Below are positions 22,801-34,107 of a stretch of 64,000 bases of DNA, one piece after another (position 1 is the stretch's first letter; every line of letters begins with the position of its first letter). The notes under the pieces are model-generated. The model had not been told where the DNA came from, searched no databases, and saw only the letters and a list, made by a program, of their open reading frames with translations. The DNA is from Laetiporus sulphureus 93-53 (Eukaryota > Basidiomycota > Agaricomycetes > Polyporales > Laetiporaceae): NCBI RefSeq assembly GCF_001632365.1, contig NW_024468586.1, positions 1 through 64,000 on the forward strand, written 5' to 3'. The position numbers were made by a program, and so were the translations under genes.

Positions 22801-23029
22801 ATAGCCCTCAAATGCTACCTCAAAGATGGCGCGAGGCGAAGACATAACCTGTATTCGCTCATATCCCTCATGCGGCCTTAATCGGTATGAACATTGGGGA
22901 CCTACTGGCCGGTACTCTACAGAACTACTGTATCAGCAGCGGATCTCGAAGATAGAAATGTATGCGCGATAAAGAACGTGATGGGCGAACAATTTATAGG
23001 AAAGCAAATAATCAGCTTCCAGTCCTATG
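19826..23029. other. Long intergenic stretch (3.2 kb), no convincing gene
   Basis: Several short frames exist. The longest runs from a non-ATG codon at 21970 to 22548 (+, about 190 codons) but has no ATG at its head and no recognisable motif. A frame at 20694-21065 (+) also begins with TTG. Nothing aligns with the neighbouring genes. It could hold further decayed copies. Confidence 0.4.
21116..21132. promoter_or_regulatory. Paired ACGCGT motifs
   Basis: Two ACGCGT hexamers start 11 bp apart (21116 and 21127). ACGCGT is the MluI cell-cycle box bound by MBF in ascomycete yeasts. There is no recognised gene next to it, so function is uncertain. Confidence 0.25.
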
Positions 23030-23357
23030 TGCGTAAGTTGCAGTAGGGTCGTCCACTTTGCTAAATAGTTATCTTGAAGCATCTCCGTTAGGTTGAACAT
23101 GACACAGCGTCGACATATGACAACATAGGCGAGATTCGTTAGATGACCGCGAGAGAAATGGTATGCATATCCTTGCCGCACTGTAACATTGATTATCTGG
23201 GTTTAGAACGTCCCTTCAAGCATCACATAGACGCATACATTGGCAATTGACATGGATCGATAGAGGGCATCCTCGACAGAGCACAACGGTATGTTTTGTC
23301 CAGGCTGATCCACAACTCTCAATCGCTCAGCTCGGTGCGCTCATTCGAATCGGACTC

Positions 23358-26300
23358 TTAACTACCCATAGCAACGTCTTCGGATGTTGCGCTGGCGGTT
23401 GGTGCCCGGATTGCGCCCTCCGAGCCATTTGACTTTACTTGTCTCCTTCGTCCGGGTGCTCCTTCACACAGGAACTCATTACCTGTCCAGTCGTAGTAGT
23501 CATCTCCGACGCTCCAACCCGGTTTCAAGTTGCGCAGAGCTGCGAGATTTTCCTCTTCCTGTCTCGGATGCTCGTCGTAGACATCACTGCTGCCCAACAA
23601 GTACGCATACAAATTCGTCGTGATTTGCTGATTGCCTCTATGATCGAGCATAGCTTCGAACGTTGTGGGATTACAGTCACCGGCGACGATCTCGTATCGT
23701 GGGTGAGGGAGATCCGTCTCCTCTTCTTGTTGTCCTTCCAGGGGTAGCAAGTCCTCGTCAGGATCGTATAAAGTCGCCAATCGCGCCTCAGCCTCTTTGT
23801 AAGTACTGCAACTGACCGTCGACTCCACAGGATAAAAAGATGTGTTCAGTTGATGGACCTCTGCTGTAGGCAGTGCCCTCTCGGATGCAGCGGTCCCCGC
23901 GCCAAATTGCATCACAATCGTGATGTAAGGGCGATTGTCGGTCAATGTTTTGGTACTGTCTCGCCGAAAGAAACCATGACCGTCATCTAGGCTCTTTTCG
24001 TCCAGAGCTAGGTTCCCGGGAGGTACTCTGTTCTTCACTTGGACGAGGATCGCGCTCATTCTACCTGGCGTTATCTTCTTGTCAAGGCCGAAAACTACCG
24101 GTACGATGCAGTCGATGACATTTTGATCTGTGAAGCACTGCATAGCCATTCCACGCATCACGGCCGCCCAAGCGCCAAATTGATTCGAGACGGACTCGTC
24201 TTCCGACTTTCCGAAATGTGTGAAGTGAACGTATGCATTTCCGAACGCATGCCTGAACGTTCTCCAGTTCGCACGGTTCTGTGCGTCCTTGTCCAAGACT
24301 GCTTTCATATTCTTCTCACCGAAGAGCGCTTGTAGGAAGTCGATGACTAGGATGGGATGGTCGAACGTCAGGTGCTCTGGGTCCTCGCTATTTCCAAACT
24401 TCTTCCTTGTTGCCTTGTCAAACGCTTCGAGCAGCAGCAAGCGCATAACAAGTTCGCCTTTTTTGCCTTTCTTGATTAATCCGCTCCGGACGTATGGTGC
24501 CAAGTTAGCAGGAACCGAGAATTCGCTCCGATTTAACAAGCGTGCAGCAGCCTCGGCAAGGATCGGTTCTGATGGATACCCTGATCGGGGATATCCACGA
24601 CGCTTTGGAACGCTATAGGCAATCCGAAGATTGTTGTCAACTAGTTCCGCCTCCACTGTGCGGGATAGCTCGCGAGCAGGCTCAAATTCCAGAAGCAATC
24701 GAGTGCTCAAAGCCGCAAGATGGGCGTGGTTGTAAGTCCCATTGGGGTGGTATCCAGTGAGTTTTGATAACGCTGTTTCCACCATGGTAACTCGGACAGC
24801 ACGATCTCCAGACATGAACAACGCTCTCCAACTGATTCAGGCAACTGTCTTAGATATCGTCACAGTACGTGGAAGTGAGAAAGACATACAGTGGACGACC
24901 GAATCGGCAGATAAATGTTAGTTCGCAAGCCTCCATCAGCGTTACTCCTTCTGGAGGAACCAAAGGCTCGTTGTTGTAGAGAAGGTCAAAGGGCATTTCG
25001 GTGATCGGTGATTGGGGATCACCCTGATTTCCACCTCGCGTTGAGGGATAGAACATATTCGGAGGAGATGGTCCGCGAAGTTGTAATGTCGATGACAGCA
25101 TCACAACGAAAAGAGGGAGGGCGGCTAGTTGGTCGATAGCCTTGCATAGAGCGTGATAATGAATGGGACTAGGGGCTATTCCACTAATGCTGTGCTGCGT
25201 CAGTGAATGGGCATCGTCGAAGTACATGACCAGACGTATAGAGTCGGCAGGCTTATCATTCACAAGGGAGTCAATGGTAGCCAACAGTGTGTGACCCGCA
25301 TCGACCGCAGACTGAATGTATGAATTGAGCTTGATGACACCTTCGTTCTGTTTCAATTCCATCACTGATGGCAAACGTCTGAGAGCCTGCAGATGGATGG
25401 CATGAACCAAGAAAACGAAACATCTGGTGAAATCACTTACAGATACCATTTGCGAATAGAATATCTTTCTCGTATCACCTTTTGCAAGGTGCGTCCTCCA
25501 TTCTTCGGCTAGTTCATGTGCATTACTTCGACTTCGCACCGTCTGGTCTTCGATAGAGTTCCCAACAGTAGGCAGCCTTTGCGCAGTCAATATGAACATG
25601 TGCTGGAAGAAGACTAGATAAGCAGCTACTATAGAATCATAGTTCCTCTCGGAACCCTGTTCTAGCAGAAAGTCACGGATTGCGGAATCTGCAGCGGGAT
25701 ATGCATAACCTGTATCAAATGGGAGCACAGTGAACCTAACCTTTCAAAAGGCTGTTGAGATTGATAGCGTACCTGGGTAGCCTTCCGCACGAAGATTGAA
25801 GGGAAATGTGAACACCAAGCGAGCCATTTCGTCGACCGTGCGTGATTTTCCGGTACCAGAGCTTTGGACAATAGAAATATAGTTGGAGTACAATTGCTCC
25901 GGGACGCGAGAAGAGTTCATCCTCTCGATGCTGCTGTACAGTGTCTGATGAGCGGTACCATAGAAGTTTCGTGACCATGCCGATATCGTCGCTGAACATA
26001 TCGCGTGAATGAGTGAACCAACAATGTCTGACTGGGAATCCGACTATGCTCGCCTTGCTCTGTAAATTATGCGCTGTCAGTCACATCAGGCGCATTGCCA
26101 TGTATAATGGTCGAATTGACTTACGTTGAGACATCTCTGAGATGATTTCCTCAGTACTAATGACTCTTCTGAATAGGCCTGTGGAGTATGGATCCTATAC
26201 ACTTGACACATGCATTTCGAATGATAGGACGTACTGAAGTTGCGGATGCTCTCAAAAGTGCCTTTCTTAGCACAAATTTTCATCAGCTGCAGAACTTTGT

Positions 26301-26595
26301 CGGCACGAGGTCCCGAGAATACATCTTCGCAAGATGACAGCTTCATATACTTCTTTTGAATTTTGCTGCCGCGGTAGCTCAGAGGAAGGAGGATGGCATA
26401 CAGCACGGCGCCAAAGATTTCTTGCTTATCAAGCAGATCGTCCGCATTTACACTGGATAGCTGCTCAACCACATCAGCATTATCTTTGGCTCTAAAACGT
26501 CTTTGCAGAAGTTTCCAGACTTCTTGGTCCATCTCGTCGTGAGCCGCTTGGTCCAGAAAGTCAGGCAAAATTTGCAACGATTTCATTTGTGGCAT
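23358..26595 (-). CDS. P-loop NTPase fused to PD-(D/E)XK nuclease, CR/Crinkler-type (copy B)
   Basis: Same exon plan as copy A on the other strand: 26595-26235, 26178-26125, 26059-26054, 25991-25773, 25709-25441, 25386-24890 and 24831-23358, giving 959 aa. Walker A SSGTGKSRT and the segment around it are nearly identical to copy A. Walker B reads RLVMYFDDAHSL, so the catalytic Glu of DEAH is Asp here. The nuclease keeps GELVMRLLLLEA and a D...QVK site (VIDCIVPVVF, AILVQVKN). The donor after the 6-nt exon is GC instead of GT. The frame is open throughout, so both copies appear functional or recently so. The start ATG 26595 matches copy A; an upstream in-frame TTG is not used. Cellular role is unknown. 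Confidence 0.84.
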
Positions 26596-26761
26596 GTCTT
26601 GGTCACCGTTCAATTAAATGGCCTTCTGCGTATGCTTGTCAGAACCGAAAGATGAATTGGGAGACAGTTCATTTCGTTTGCCTGCCATGGCGGTCTACAG
26701 CGGATAGGGGAGAGGAAGGGCTAGACGTACCGAGATGTCCGCAGCAATCAGCACAGTAGGT

Positions 26762-26793
26762 TTTTATATACTACTGCAGGGGCACTGGTCGTG
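26762..26793 (-). promoter_or_regulatory. Conserved promoter block with TATA box (copy B)
   Basis: Read on the - strand: CGACCAGTGCCCCTGCAG, then TATATAAAA, about 165 bp before ATG 26595. Counterpart of 5063-5090. Confidence 0.6.
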
Positions 26794-27155
26794 GAATAAT
26801 ATAGAATCAGACGCGCGCTTTACACATTTCCGGCGGGAATGTGTACACGTGGTATAATCTGTTGAATTACTTGTTATCCAATGAATGGATACAGATCAAG
26901 TTGACACGGCTCTCGGCTGAATACCTGTATTCATCAACGGGCGGCAAGACGTGAACTTATACTACGTTCACTACTTAGCTGGACCACGAGCTGATCTTGT
27001 ATACCGGTTAGTATTGCGCAGCTACCATGATGCTATGGCGATTCTGTCGTTATTGAACATAGCAACAACGATGACAAGACCTGTGAATGCAACGTAATCT
27101 ATAAATAGTCATGAGAGGTGCAGCAGCGTAAATAATACCGGTCCGGAACACTACG

Positions 27156-28764
27156 GACAAGAGTCAGACGGCTCGTGTTGCGAGTACTTCAGATAGCACC
27201 TTTATTCAAGACCTTGAAAGTTCCTGCCGCGGGCACATGCCACACATAGGTAGAGCCGACACAGGCTGGTCGATGAGCATCCACCGGCAGACATGCGCGC
27301 TTTGCTCGTTCACTTTCAGATGATAATTGACAGGAGGTCAGGCTGACTATGGGAACGACGCGTAACGAAGGAGGCAACGATAAACCCTGCTGCATCGCAT
27401 TCAAGGCCTAGTACTGATTGCTGCAAACGGTGTGTTGGTCTGCGCGATCGAAATTGATTTGCATCTCGGGTGATGAAGGTTTCGCATTTCGATGGTGGCT
27501 TAGCTACAGCGTTGTTCCTCCTGGAGGTTGACCTGACAAAAATCTCTCCAATACACATCCGGAATTGCTAGTAGAACGAATGTGTATATAGAGGTTCATG
27601 AAAGACGTGACCACTGGCTCGAGAGCAAGACAGTCGAGTGGCCGAAGGATGGTCGCAGGGAATGTGAAACATGTGATCACGAGGCTGTTTGTAGTAGCGT
27701 AGGTGCCACTAATATTGCTACTTTTCTCGATCGAAAGGACCCTGGAAGGCTAATAAGATTGTTCTGTCACTTCTGACCAGGTCGCCGGAGCAATACTATC
27801 CAATACATGATTGTCGAAAGTTGCCGATGCACATTGCCGAGGAGAACTGCATCAGATCCTTCGCAAGTATTGAGGACAAAGGATTCGCAGACAACGTGAC
27901 AGTCTGCAGCACTTGTAAACTTGTTATGTCCATAACAAGAGCTATATCAGAAAGAACGAGCCTAGCACCAAATGAGGAATATCTGTTTTGAAGACATTCT
28001 ACTCGAGCAGAATGTCATCCTATCCTCGGTGTAGATTTCGGTTCCATCTTGATGTGTCTCGACTGGCTGATAAGAGAGCGATGCTGCAAAAGCTTGCAGA
28101 TCAAATTACACATACACCTCAGGTTTGTCTTCTGCGGTTTTTCTGCGCGAATGCGTGCGACCAGACTAGTAGCAGCAAAAGGTTGGCAGTACCATCTCTA
28201 GGTGTAAATGATTTGTTTTTTATTTATTTTACATGCTATATTCCACAACGACGAGAATGAAACACAGAGGGAACTTGGATCAAACAAAGTTTCCGATCGC
28301 ACGACGCGCTTGTGGCTGAATTTGACACGCGTCGTGACGCGTCTGTGGCTGGCGTTCGTATGCCCAGACCAACCCCATCTGCTCAGCGCTCAGGCCTAAA
28401 AAACCAGCTCTCGAGCACAGAATGTTTACTCACTATTCCAAGCCACAAGCAGGTCAGCAACAATGCCGTACCTTCGTTGCCAGGCTCATATTTGAATCAA
28501 GGTGGCGTAAACTTTGTTGGCGCATTGGCAGACTTCTTGTGGACTTGTGCAAACACGTCATAGTCATGGCGATACTAGAACGTCCCGTCATGATTATTCC
28601 AGTGACCTAATGGAACATACAATCGAGCTATCGACACATGGCAGAATGAAAGTGAGCGCCGTATCACAGCGTGCTCATTTGTCTTACATGATCAACAAAA
28701 TTGTGCCGCACACATGAGTGGTCCAAGCCCACCATTGGCTCAGATCACGACTCCATTCCTGTCC
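27156..28764. other. Intergenic, no gene recognised
   Basis: Only short frames without family resemblance. It contains the second ACGCGT pair. Confidence 0.45.
28327..28342. promoter_or_regulatory. Paired ACGCGT motifs
   Basis: Two ACGCGT hexamers start 10 bp apart (28327 and 28337). The arrangement resembles 21116-21132 but the flanks do not align. Confidence 0.25.
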
Positions 28765-31380
28765 TCACTTGCTTTGTATCTTCATCCTCTTCACGCCACG
28801 GACGATCCTAACTTCGTAATCCGGCTCCACCGCACCAGCGATATCATCATACTCCTCCATGCGCTTTCGCTTTTCGCCGCATTTGCTGGACGCAGCAGGA
28901 ATGATATCAGGCACCACTGGAGCCGAAATGGGAGGAACGTTGTCAATCTGCATCGCGTCTACACCACCTTTCTGTTCGCGCAGTCGAGCGGCGGCTTCGC
29001 ACTTGCGGTGGTAGAAATCCATTGCTCCTCGCGCATTGGCAAGTGCCCGGGCCAGCTGCAATTGTCTCTCCGATTGTTCTGTCCCCAAACGTCCAATGAG
29101 CACATGGCACGATGTTATAAGCAAACAGGCATACCGTCAAGCCTTTTCCACGATAGCTCTTTGCCGTTAACTGTCCTGACATGTTTCTTGATGTATGCAA
29201 TATCATCTTCTGTCAGGACCAATTTGAAATCAACCAGTCCTGATCCAGCTTCCCTACGGTAGTGGACAAAGGGCGGAAGGCGCCTTCGAAGCTGCAGGCG
29301 TAGCTGAGGGTCCTTTCCGATCTACATCGTCTGTCAGCCATCAGAAGCGTGAAGCAGAACAAGACTGACTTTGACATCCGACCAGTTCAAGGCCTCATCG
29401 CTGCCCTCGAACATCATCGACGTTCCTTTCAACGACGGGACTTCTTCCTCCTTGACCCAGACACCATTTTCTCCGAACTGAATAGGTACATTCTGACCCA
29501 AAAATAGAAAGGATCGAGGCGGCTCTTTGAGTTTCGTCTCCTGTGTTAACATGATACAGTACCTTGCATCCTGCCATTCATAAGAGTACGAACCTTGAGG
29601 TTAGCACGAGTACCCTTCCGCTGGTGGTGGTTCTTCCTCTTAGTCTTTGCGCCGACATCCACGTTCATCTTTGCCTCATCGCCATTGTCAATCCCTTGCG
29701 CAGCCGGAGTCTCCTCCGTCTCCATCGTGGCCTCGTCGCGGCAGGTAACGATCACACCTTGTTGTCGGAGGGCTTCCTTCCTTTCCCTGATCTTCATTTT
29801 GATATAGGCGGACCTGTGACCGAAGCATTACAACGGGAATGAGAGTGCGAATACAAGAACGACATACTTCGACATCGTCAAAAGCGGCTGGTTGTCCCAG
29901 GTGGGTGCAGGATTCGCATGAAGGAACAGCTGCACAAATCTATGCTCGGTGAACTCGACGAACACGGAGCCCTGTCGATCTCTCAGATCATATCATGAGG
30001 AATGCAACCTTTCATTCTGACCTTGAATTTCTTCGTCTTCCTATTCCTTCTCATTTCAACCACGATCGTCTTACCAAACTGATTGAAGAACGTTTCTAGC
30101 GCCATTTGCATACCGTCGGCCTCCTCTCCGAATCCCTTCTATAATGAAATCAGTACGGCGGATGGAAAACATAGGAGGAGTTCGCACAGCGTAAATGGTA
30201 CGTCCCAAGCGCCTGCTGCCGCGATTCACGGTCTTACGCACTTGTGGTTGATTTTTGGACTTTCGAATCGCACCTTGTTGCTCGACGCCCACGCGCTGAC
30301 TCCTGATTGGCGGATAGGGCTGGCGTTTGGACGCCGTGGCATCCTCCTTGTCGGTGGCTTTCACTGTTTGGAACGCATTGAACCCTTTCTTGTTCGTGGG
30401 GTCTCTAACAAGATTCCTGCGCATGATAGCTGCCTTTCCTATTAAGCCCTTTTCTTGGACCTTCATACTGCAGTATGCCTCCCTGAATGGTGCCCATGTC
30501 AGAACAGATCATAGACCGGACGGGGCAGTAGACGTACTTTGTCATGATAATGAGGTCCTGCCCGTTCCACGATGGCTTCGGGTCCGCGTTGAGAAATCTC
30601 TCCGCTGAGAGAGAATCAGTAAACTCTACAAAGACGGAACCCTACAGACTGATCAGCGAGGGCAGATTTGACTCTGCATCATACACCGACCTTGAACGCT
30701 TTCGTCTGCTGCTCCCTTCGCATGCGCACTGCATTCGTCCGGCCATAGCGATTAAAAAACCTCTCGAGCTCCCGCTGCAGGCCGTCCACGTCGGCTCCAA
30801 ACCCTTTCTGGAGCCAAGATCAATGCTTGTTCAAGCAAAGAGGGGGCTGTGCTTACGGCATATATGCTGCGGTCCCAATCGCTGTTCTGTTTGACTTCGG
30901 TCCGCCGACGGATGTGCGTGCCTTCGTCGTTCACCTCCAGGTGATAGCTCTGACGGAGGATGTTCATCAGCCACTGGGATCCCAGCAGCTGGTATTCACG
31001 CATGCGCTTGAAGGTTGCAATGGTTGCAATGGGTACCCAGCGATCGGCATTGACGGTATGCAAAGTCCACATGAACCTGAAAATGTTCTGAGACTCTAAA
31101 TTCAGATGATAATGTGTTCGACTCACCGGTCATACGGGAGGTTGGAGTCGGAGAAGTAGAACTCAACTAGAAGGACGTTAAGATAAGAATGCGTGCGAAC
31201 AGTATCGTGAGCATGCGATGACATACCCTGCCGCAACGCATTCAAAGCTTGTTCATTTTGATCGTCCTCATCAATATGGATGTTTCTAAGGCCGTTGGCG
31301 GCGCTGTCGACTGCCGTTACTGTAACTTCCGCATCCTCCGTCCTGGGGAATGGCTGGAGCTGGATCTCTTCGACGTCCAT
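28765..31380 (-). CDS. La-type RNA-binding protein with duplicated RRM
   Basis: Many short exons; roughly 650-680 aa. ATG 31380 (MDVEEIQLQPF) follows an in-frame GTG that is not needed. The La motif is split by introns: VEFYFSDSNLPYDR, then FMWTLHTVNADRWVPIATIA and TFKRMREY. It is followed by two successive copies of the RRM1 module: KGFGADVDGLQRELERFFNR...GSVFVEFTDSL...IIMTK near 30900-30480, and KGFGEEADGMQMALETFFNQ...GSVFVEFTEHR...LLTMSK near 30130-29800. Each is followed by a basic tail (KEAYCSMKVQEKGL; SAYIKMKIRERKEA). A C-terminal RRM2-like block (GLVDFKLVLTEDDIAYIKKH) and a basic end (KRKRMEEY...RGVKRMKIQ) follow. La proteins bind the UUU-OH 3' ends of RNA polymerase III transcripts in the nucleus. 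Standard La has one RRM1; the tandem copy is unusual. Confidence 0.9.
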
Positions 31381-32479
31381 TGCCACTTGCTAGTCGACGG
31401 AGGATGTGTTCAGAGCTTAAAGTACGTACGTATATCAGAGGGTTCCGACTTGAGAGCGGGAGAGATCGAGCAGTCAAGAGCAAGCATACAGGGTGTGGAT
31501 GTTATGTTTTACCGCACTCGCGTAGGACCCTGGAACGTGTGTTGCGGCTAATGATTGTTATGTGGCATGAGCTCCAAGACGTCTTCGATATGAAATGGCC
31601 GTGTGATTATCGATGTCACTGATACGGGATTTTCCTCAAGAAGTTCCAGGCGCAAATATTGCGGCCAGAGAATGCACGAGCGATTCAGAATGGAGGGGAA
31701 TCGGAAACGCCATGCCGCAGAATAGTGTGCGGAAATGCCCGCAATGGCTGTGCAAGTACCAGTAATTCAAGGTAGAAGGGAGATGTTCGTGCTGAGGACA
31801 TGTCAAACGGCTTCCAATTTCTGAAAAGAGTGGAGTGCATGTCGAAGGGGCCCCGACCACCTGATTAGCCCATTGATGCCGTAAATGATAGCGATTCCAG
31901 CATATTTACAGGCATCTCGTTCTTCTTCCATTGTCTTTCGGAAATGAAATCAGATTGCAGTGAGGCGGGGCGCATGAGAGTGCATGCGGAAAGGGACGTC
32001 CAAAGAGAGATTGTGGTGGGAAATGAGGCTGCAATGTGCCACGTGCCCGTGAATCGCGCCTGTGGCTGAAGGTTTCGCGTAGCTAACTGACTCGCTACCA
32101 AATATGTTGGCATGCAAGGCTGCCGTGATGCGTGAACATAGAGTATCAACCAGTCCTTAAGATGGATGGCAACTTACCTGGGAGTTGTCGCTTGTGCGGT
32201 CTGGCCGCACGAGGGCTTCGTATAAAGGTGGCAAAAAATGCGGGACCCACGTGCACAAATAACGCGTCCGAGAACCGCTCTACGGCTGCTCAGGTGCTTT
32301 CTATGCCGCTTGCTTGGTCTAGGTGCACTGTCTAGCAACAATTCTGCTCATCTGCGGAACCGAATATGCATCATCGCCCATCCCAGGAATCGAGATGGAC
32401 TTTGATGATGCCTCTGCGCGAGCGACTTCAAAAAGAAGGGCATGATAACACTCAGATGAAGCAATACTTATTGCGATAT
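31381..32479. other. Spacer between head-to-head La gene and La relic
   Basis: No gene seen. It should contain the La promoter, upstream of 31380. I see no clear TATA box. Confidence 0.4.
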
Positions 32480-33660
32480 TATGAACACAGAGGACTCGGA
32501 CACAGCGGATATGGATGTCGCGAGTTCTGACGAAGAAGACAGGAGACCCGTGACAGAGACTTACGAAACGAGCAACGCAAACGGTTACAACTCGCATGGT
32601 TGTCGAACGCGATGAGGCAAAGTACAATCCAGTTCGACTTGTCGCATCGTGCTATTCTTAATAAACATCTTTTCCTGCCAAGTTGAACTCTATTTCTCGG
32701 ACGCTAATCTTCCGTACGATCGGTGAGTGCCACGTTCTCAACTGACATATCCACAGGTTTGAGACGTGCACATCCAGGTTCCTGTAGAATCAGTACATGG
32801 CGAACGCGGGCCATTGGGTGCCAACCGTGCTTGTTGCATGGTTTGATCGCGTGCATGCATATTGGCAATTTGGTTATCATTGGAGCATGGAAGCTCTGCA
32901 TCACAGCCACCAGCTCGTCGTTAGCGAGGATGACGCCTACGTCCGGTGGCATACGGAGGTGCGAGAGTATAACTCACTGGAGCCCAATATTATGCAGCAA
33001 GCAGCGCGTTACTCTTGCTTCAGGACTGCAGATCGAGTGGAAAGAGATCAGATGCGAGATAGAGAAATCCAGGGAAGTCGTACATTTTCTAGAGTAATGT
33101 CTATCCGAAGTATTTTTGGCGAATTGGTGATTGGCTGGCAGGCGCGAGTGAGAGTCCAGAGGCAGACATCCTTAAGTCCATACGAGAGCAGCGGAGACAC
33201 GCTCATTGTATATGTGGTGAGAATCTTATCGTCGCAACGAGCTAACGCCATGACAGAAATGGTTCGGTGAGGAGTTCCCCGACACGGAGGCAGCACTGGA
33301 AGACTTCTTCAACCAAGGCAGCAAGGCGACCGCGGTGGAGATGAGAAGAGTCGGAGACAACCAAGTATTTCAATGTCAAAAGGCAAAGAGATATGTCGCG
33401 CGATCACGTCTGACATATTGTCAGCTCAGTGCTCAGTGCTCGTACAGTTCGCCAACTATATATGCTTCGGTGCAAGCGTTCCGCAAGGCCACATGTATTC
33501 CAACGCGGCGCGGCCAGGAGCTGCTAATCGTGACAAAGTCCGTCCGCCAACACGGCGAGAAGCGAAAGCGCACAGAAGACCCTCAGGACAACGGCGGTGG
33601 AAACAAGCAAGAGAATGCTTCTGGAGATGTTCATACGTGAGTCGCCAAGAAGGCGAGAAT
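32480..33660 (+). pseudogene. Broken paralogue of the La protein
   Basis: The + strand carries La pieces in the right order. There is an acidic start (MNTEDSDTADMDVASSDEED, 32480), VELYFSDANLPYDR (about 32680-32720) with a conserved GT donor, ANAGHWVPT (32800), a degraded HTH end (LVVSEDDAYVRWHTEVREYN, 32912-32970), KWFGEEFPDTEAALEDFFNQ (33258-33316) and a remnant of the next RRM part (GQELLIVTKSVRQ, 33517-33555). The exon after the donor at about 32722 meets TAG at 32790 if the matching acceptor is used, and no other acceptor I tried keeps the GHWVPT frame. Sequence similarity is well below that of the intact gene. The RRM block is closest to the second RRM copy of the La gene. Confidence 0.75.
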
Positions 33661-34107
33661 GGGCGAGCGAAGCTCAAAATGGAAGCACATAGAGGGTTCA
33701 CAAGACAGCGCCGGCGTTGTGACGAGCACGACAATGCTTCTGCGGACGTTCAAATGCGAAGCGCGAAGAAAGCGAGAGCGAACTAGTGCGGCGTAATATG
33801 AGCAATGCGCGGGCTTCTACGTGGATGAAGATTCCTAGCGAGCGTTGATTTGAGTAATGCGCAGACAGCGTGGGGCGTCAAATAAAGCCGCATATATTAT
33901 GACCGTCATAAAATGAAAGTAACAAAATGTCCAGTACCTGCGGTCGAGGTTCACGTCGATCGGCTGGTAGCGGTTCTGGCTCAGGCTAGAGAAACCAAAG
34001 AGAAACTAAAGCGAGCCGACGTGCCTCCGCATCCACGAGCGCCTACGAGCGCTTGCGATTGTGCGCGCACGACGTTCGCTCACTCGTCTCTGCCGCTCAA
34101 GCTCATC
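33661..34107. other. Spacer and upstream region of CHZ1
   Basis: Short basic and acidic low-complexity frames continue from the La relic to about 33785 (repeated KKARAN-like ends). After that no gene until ATG 34108. A frame open from 33913 runs into the CHZ1 ATG, but the family starts at the later Met. Confidence 0.45.

Larger units (their letters stand above)
23030..27155 (-). repeat. Inverted duplication, arm B (NTPase-nuclease locus)
   Basis: Reverse complement partner of about 4680-8900. Similarity covers 5' flank, promoter, all exons and introns, and about 320 bp of 3' flank. The 14-kb spacer between the arms carries HPC2, NAA30 and the P450. Confidence 0.85.
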
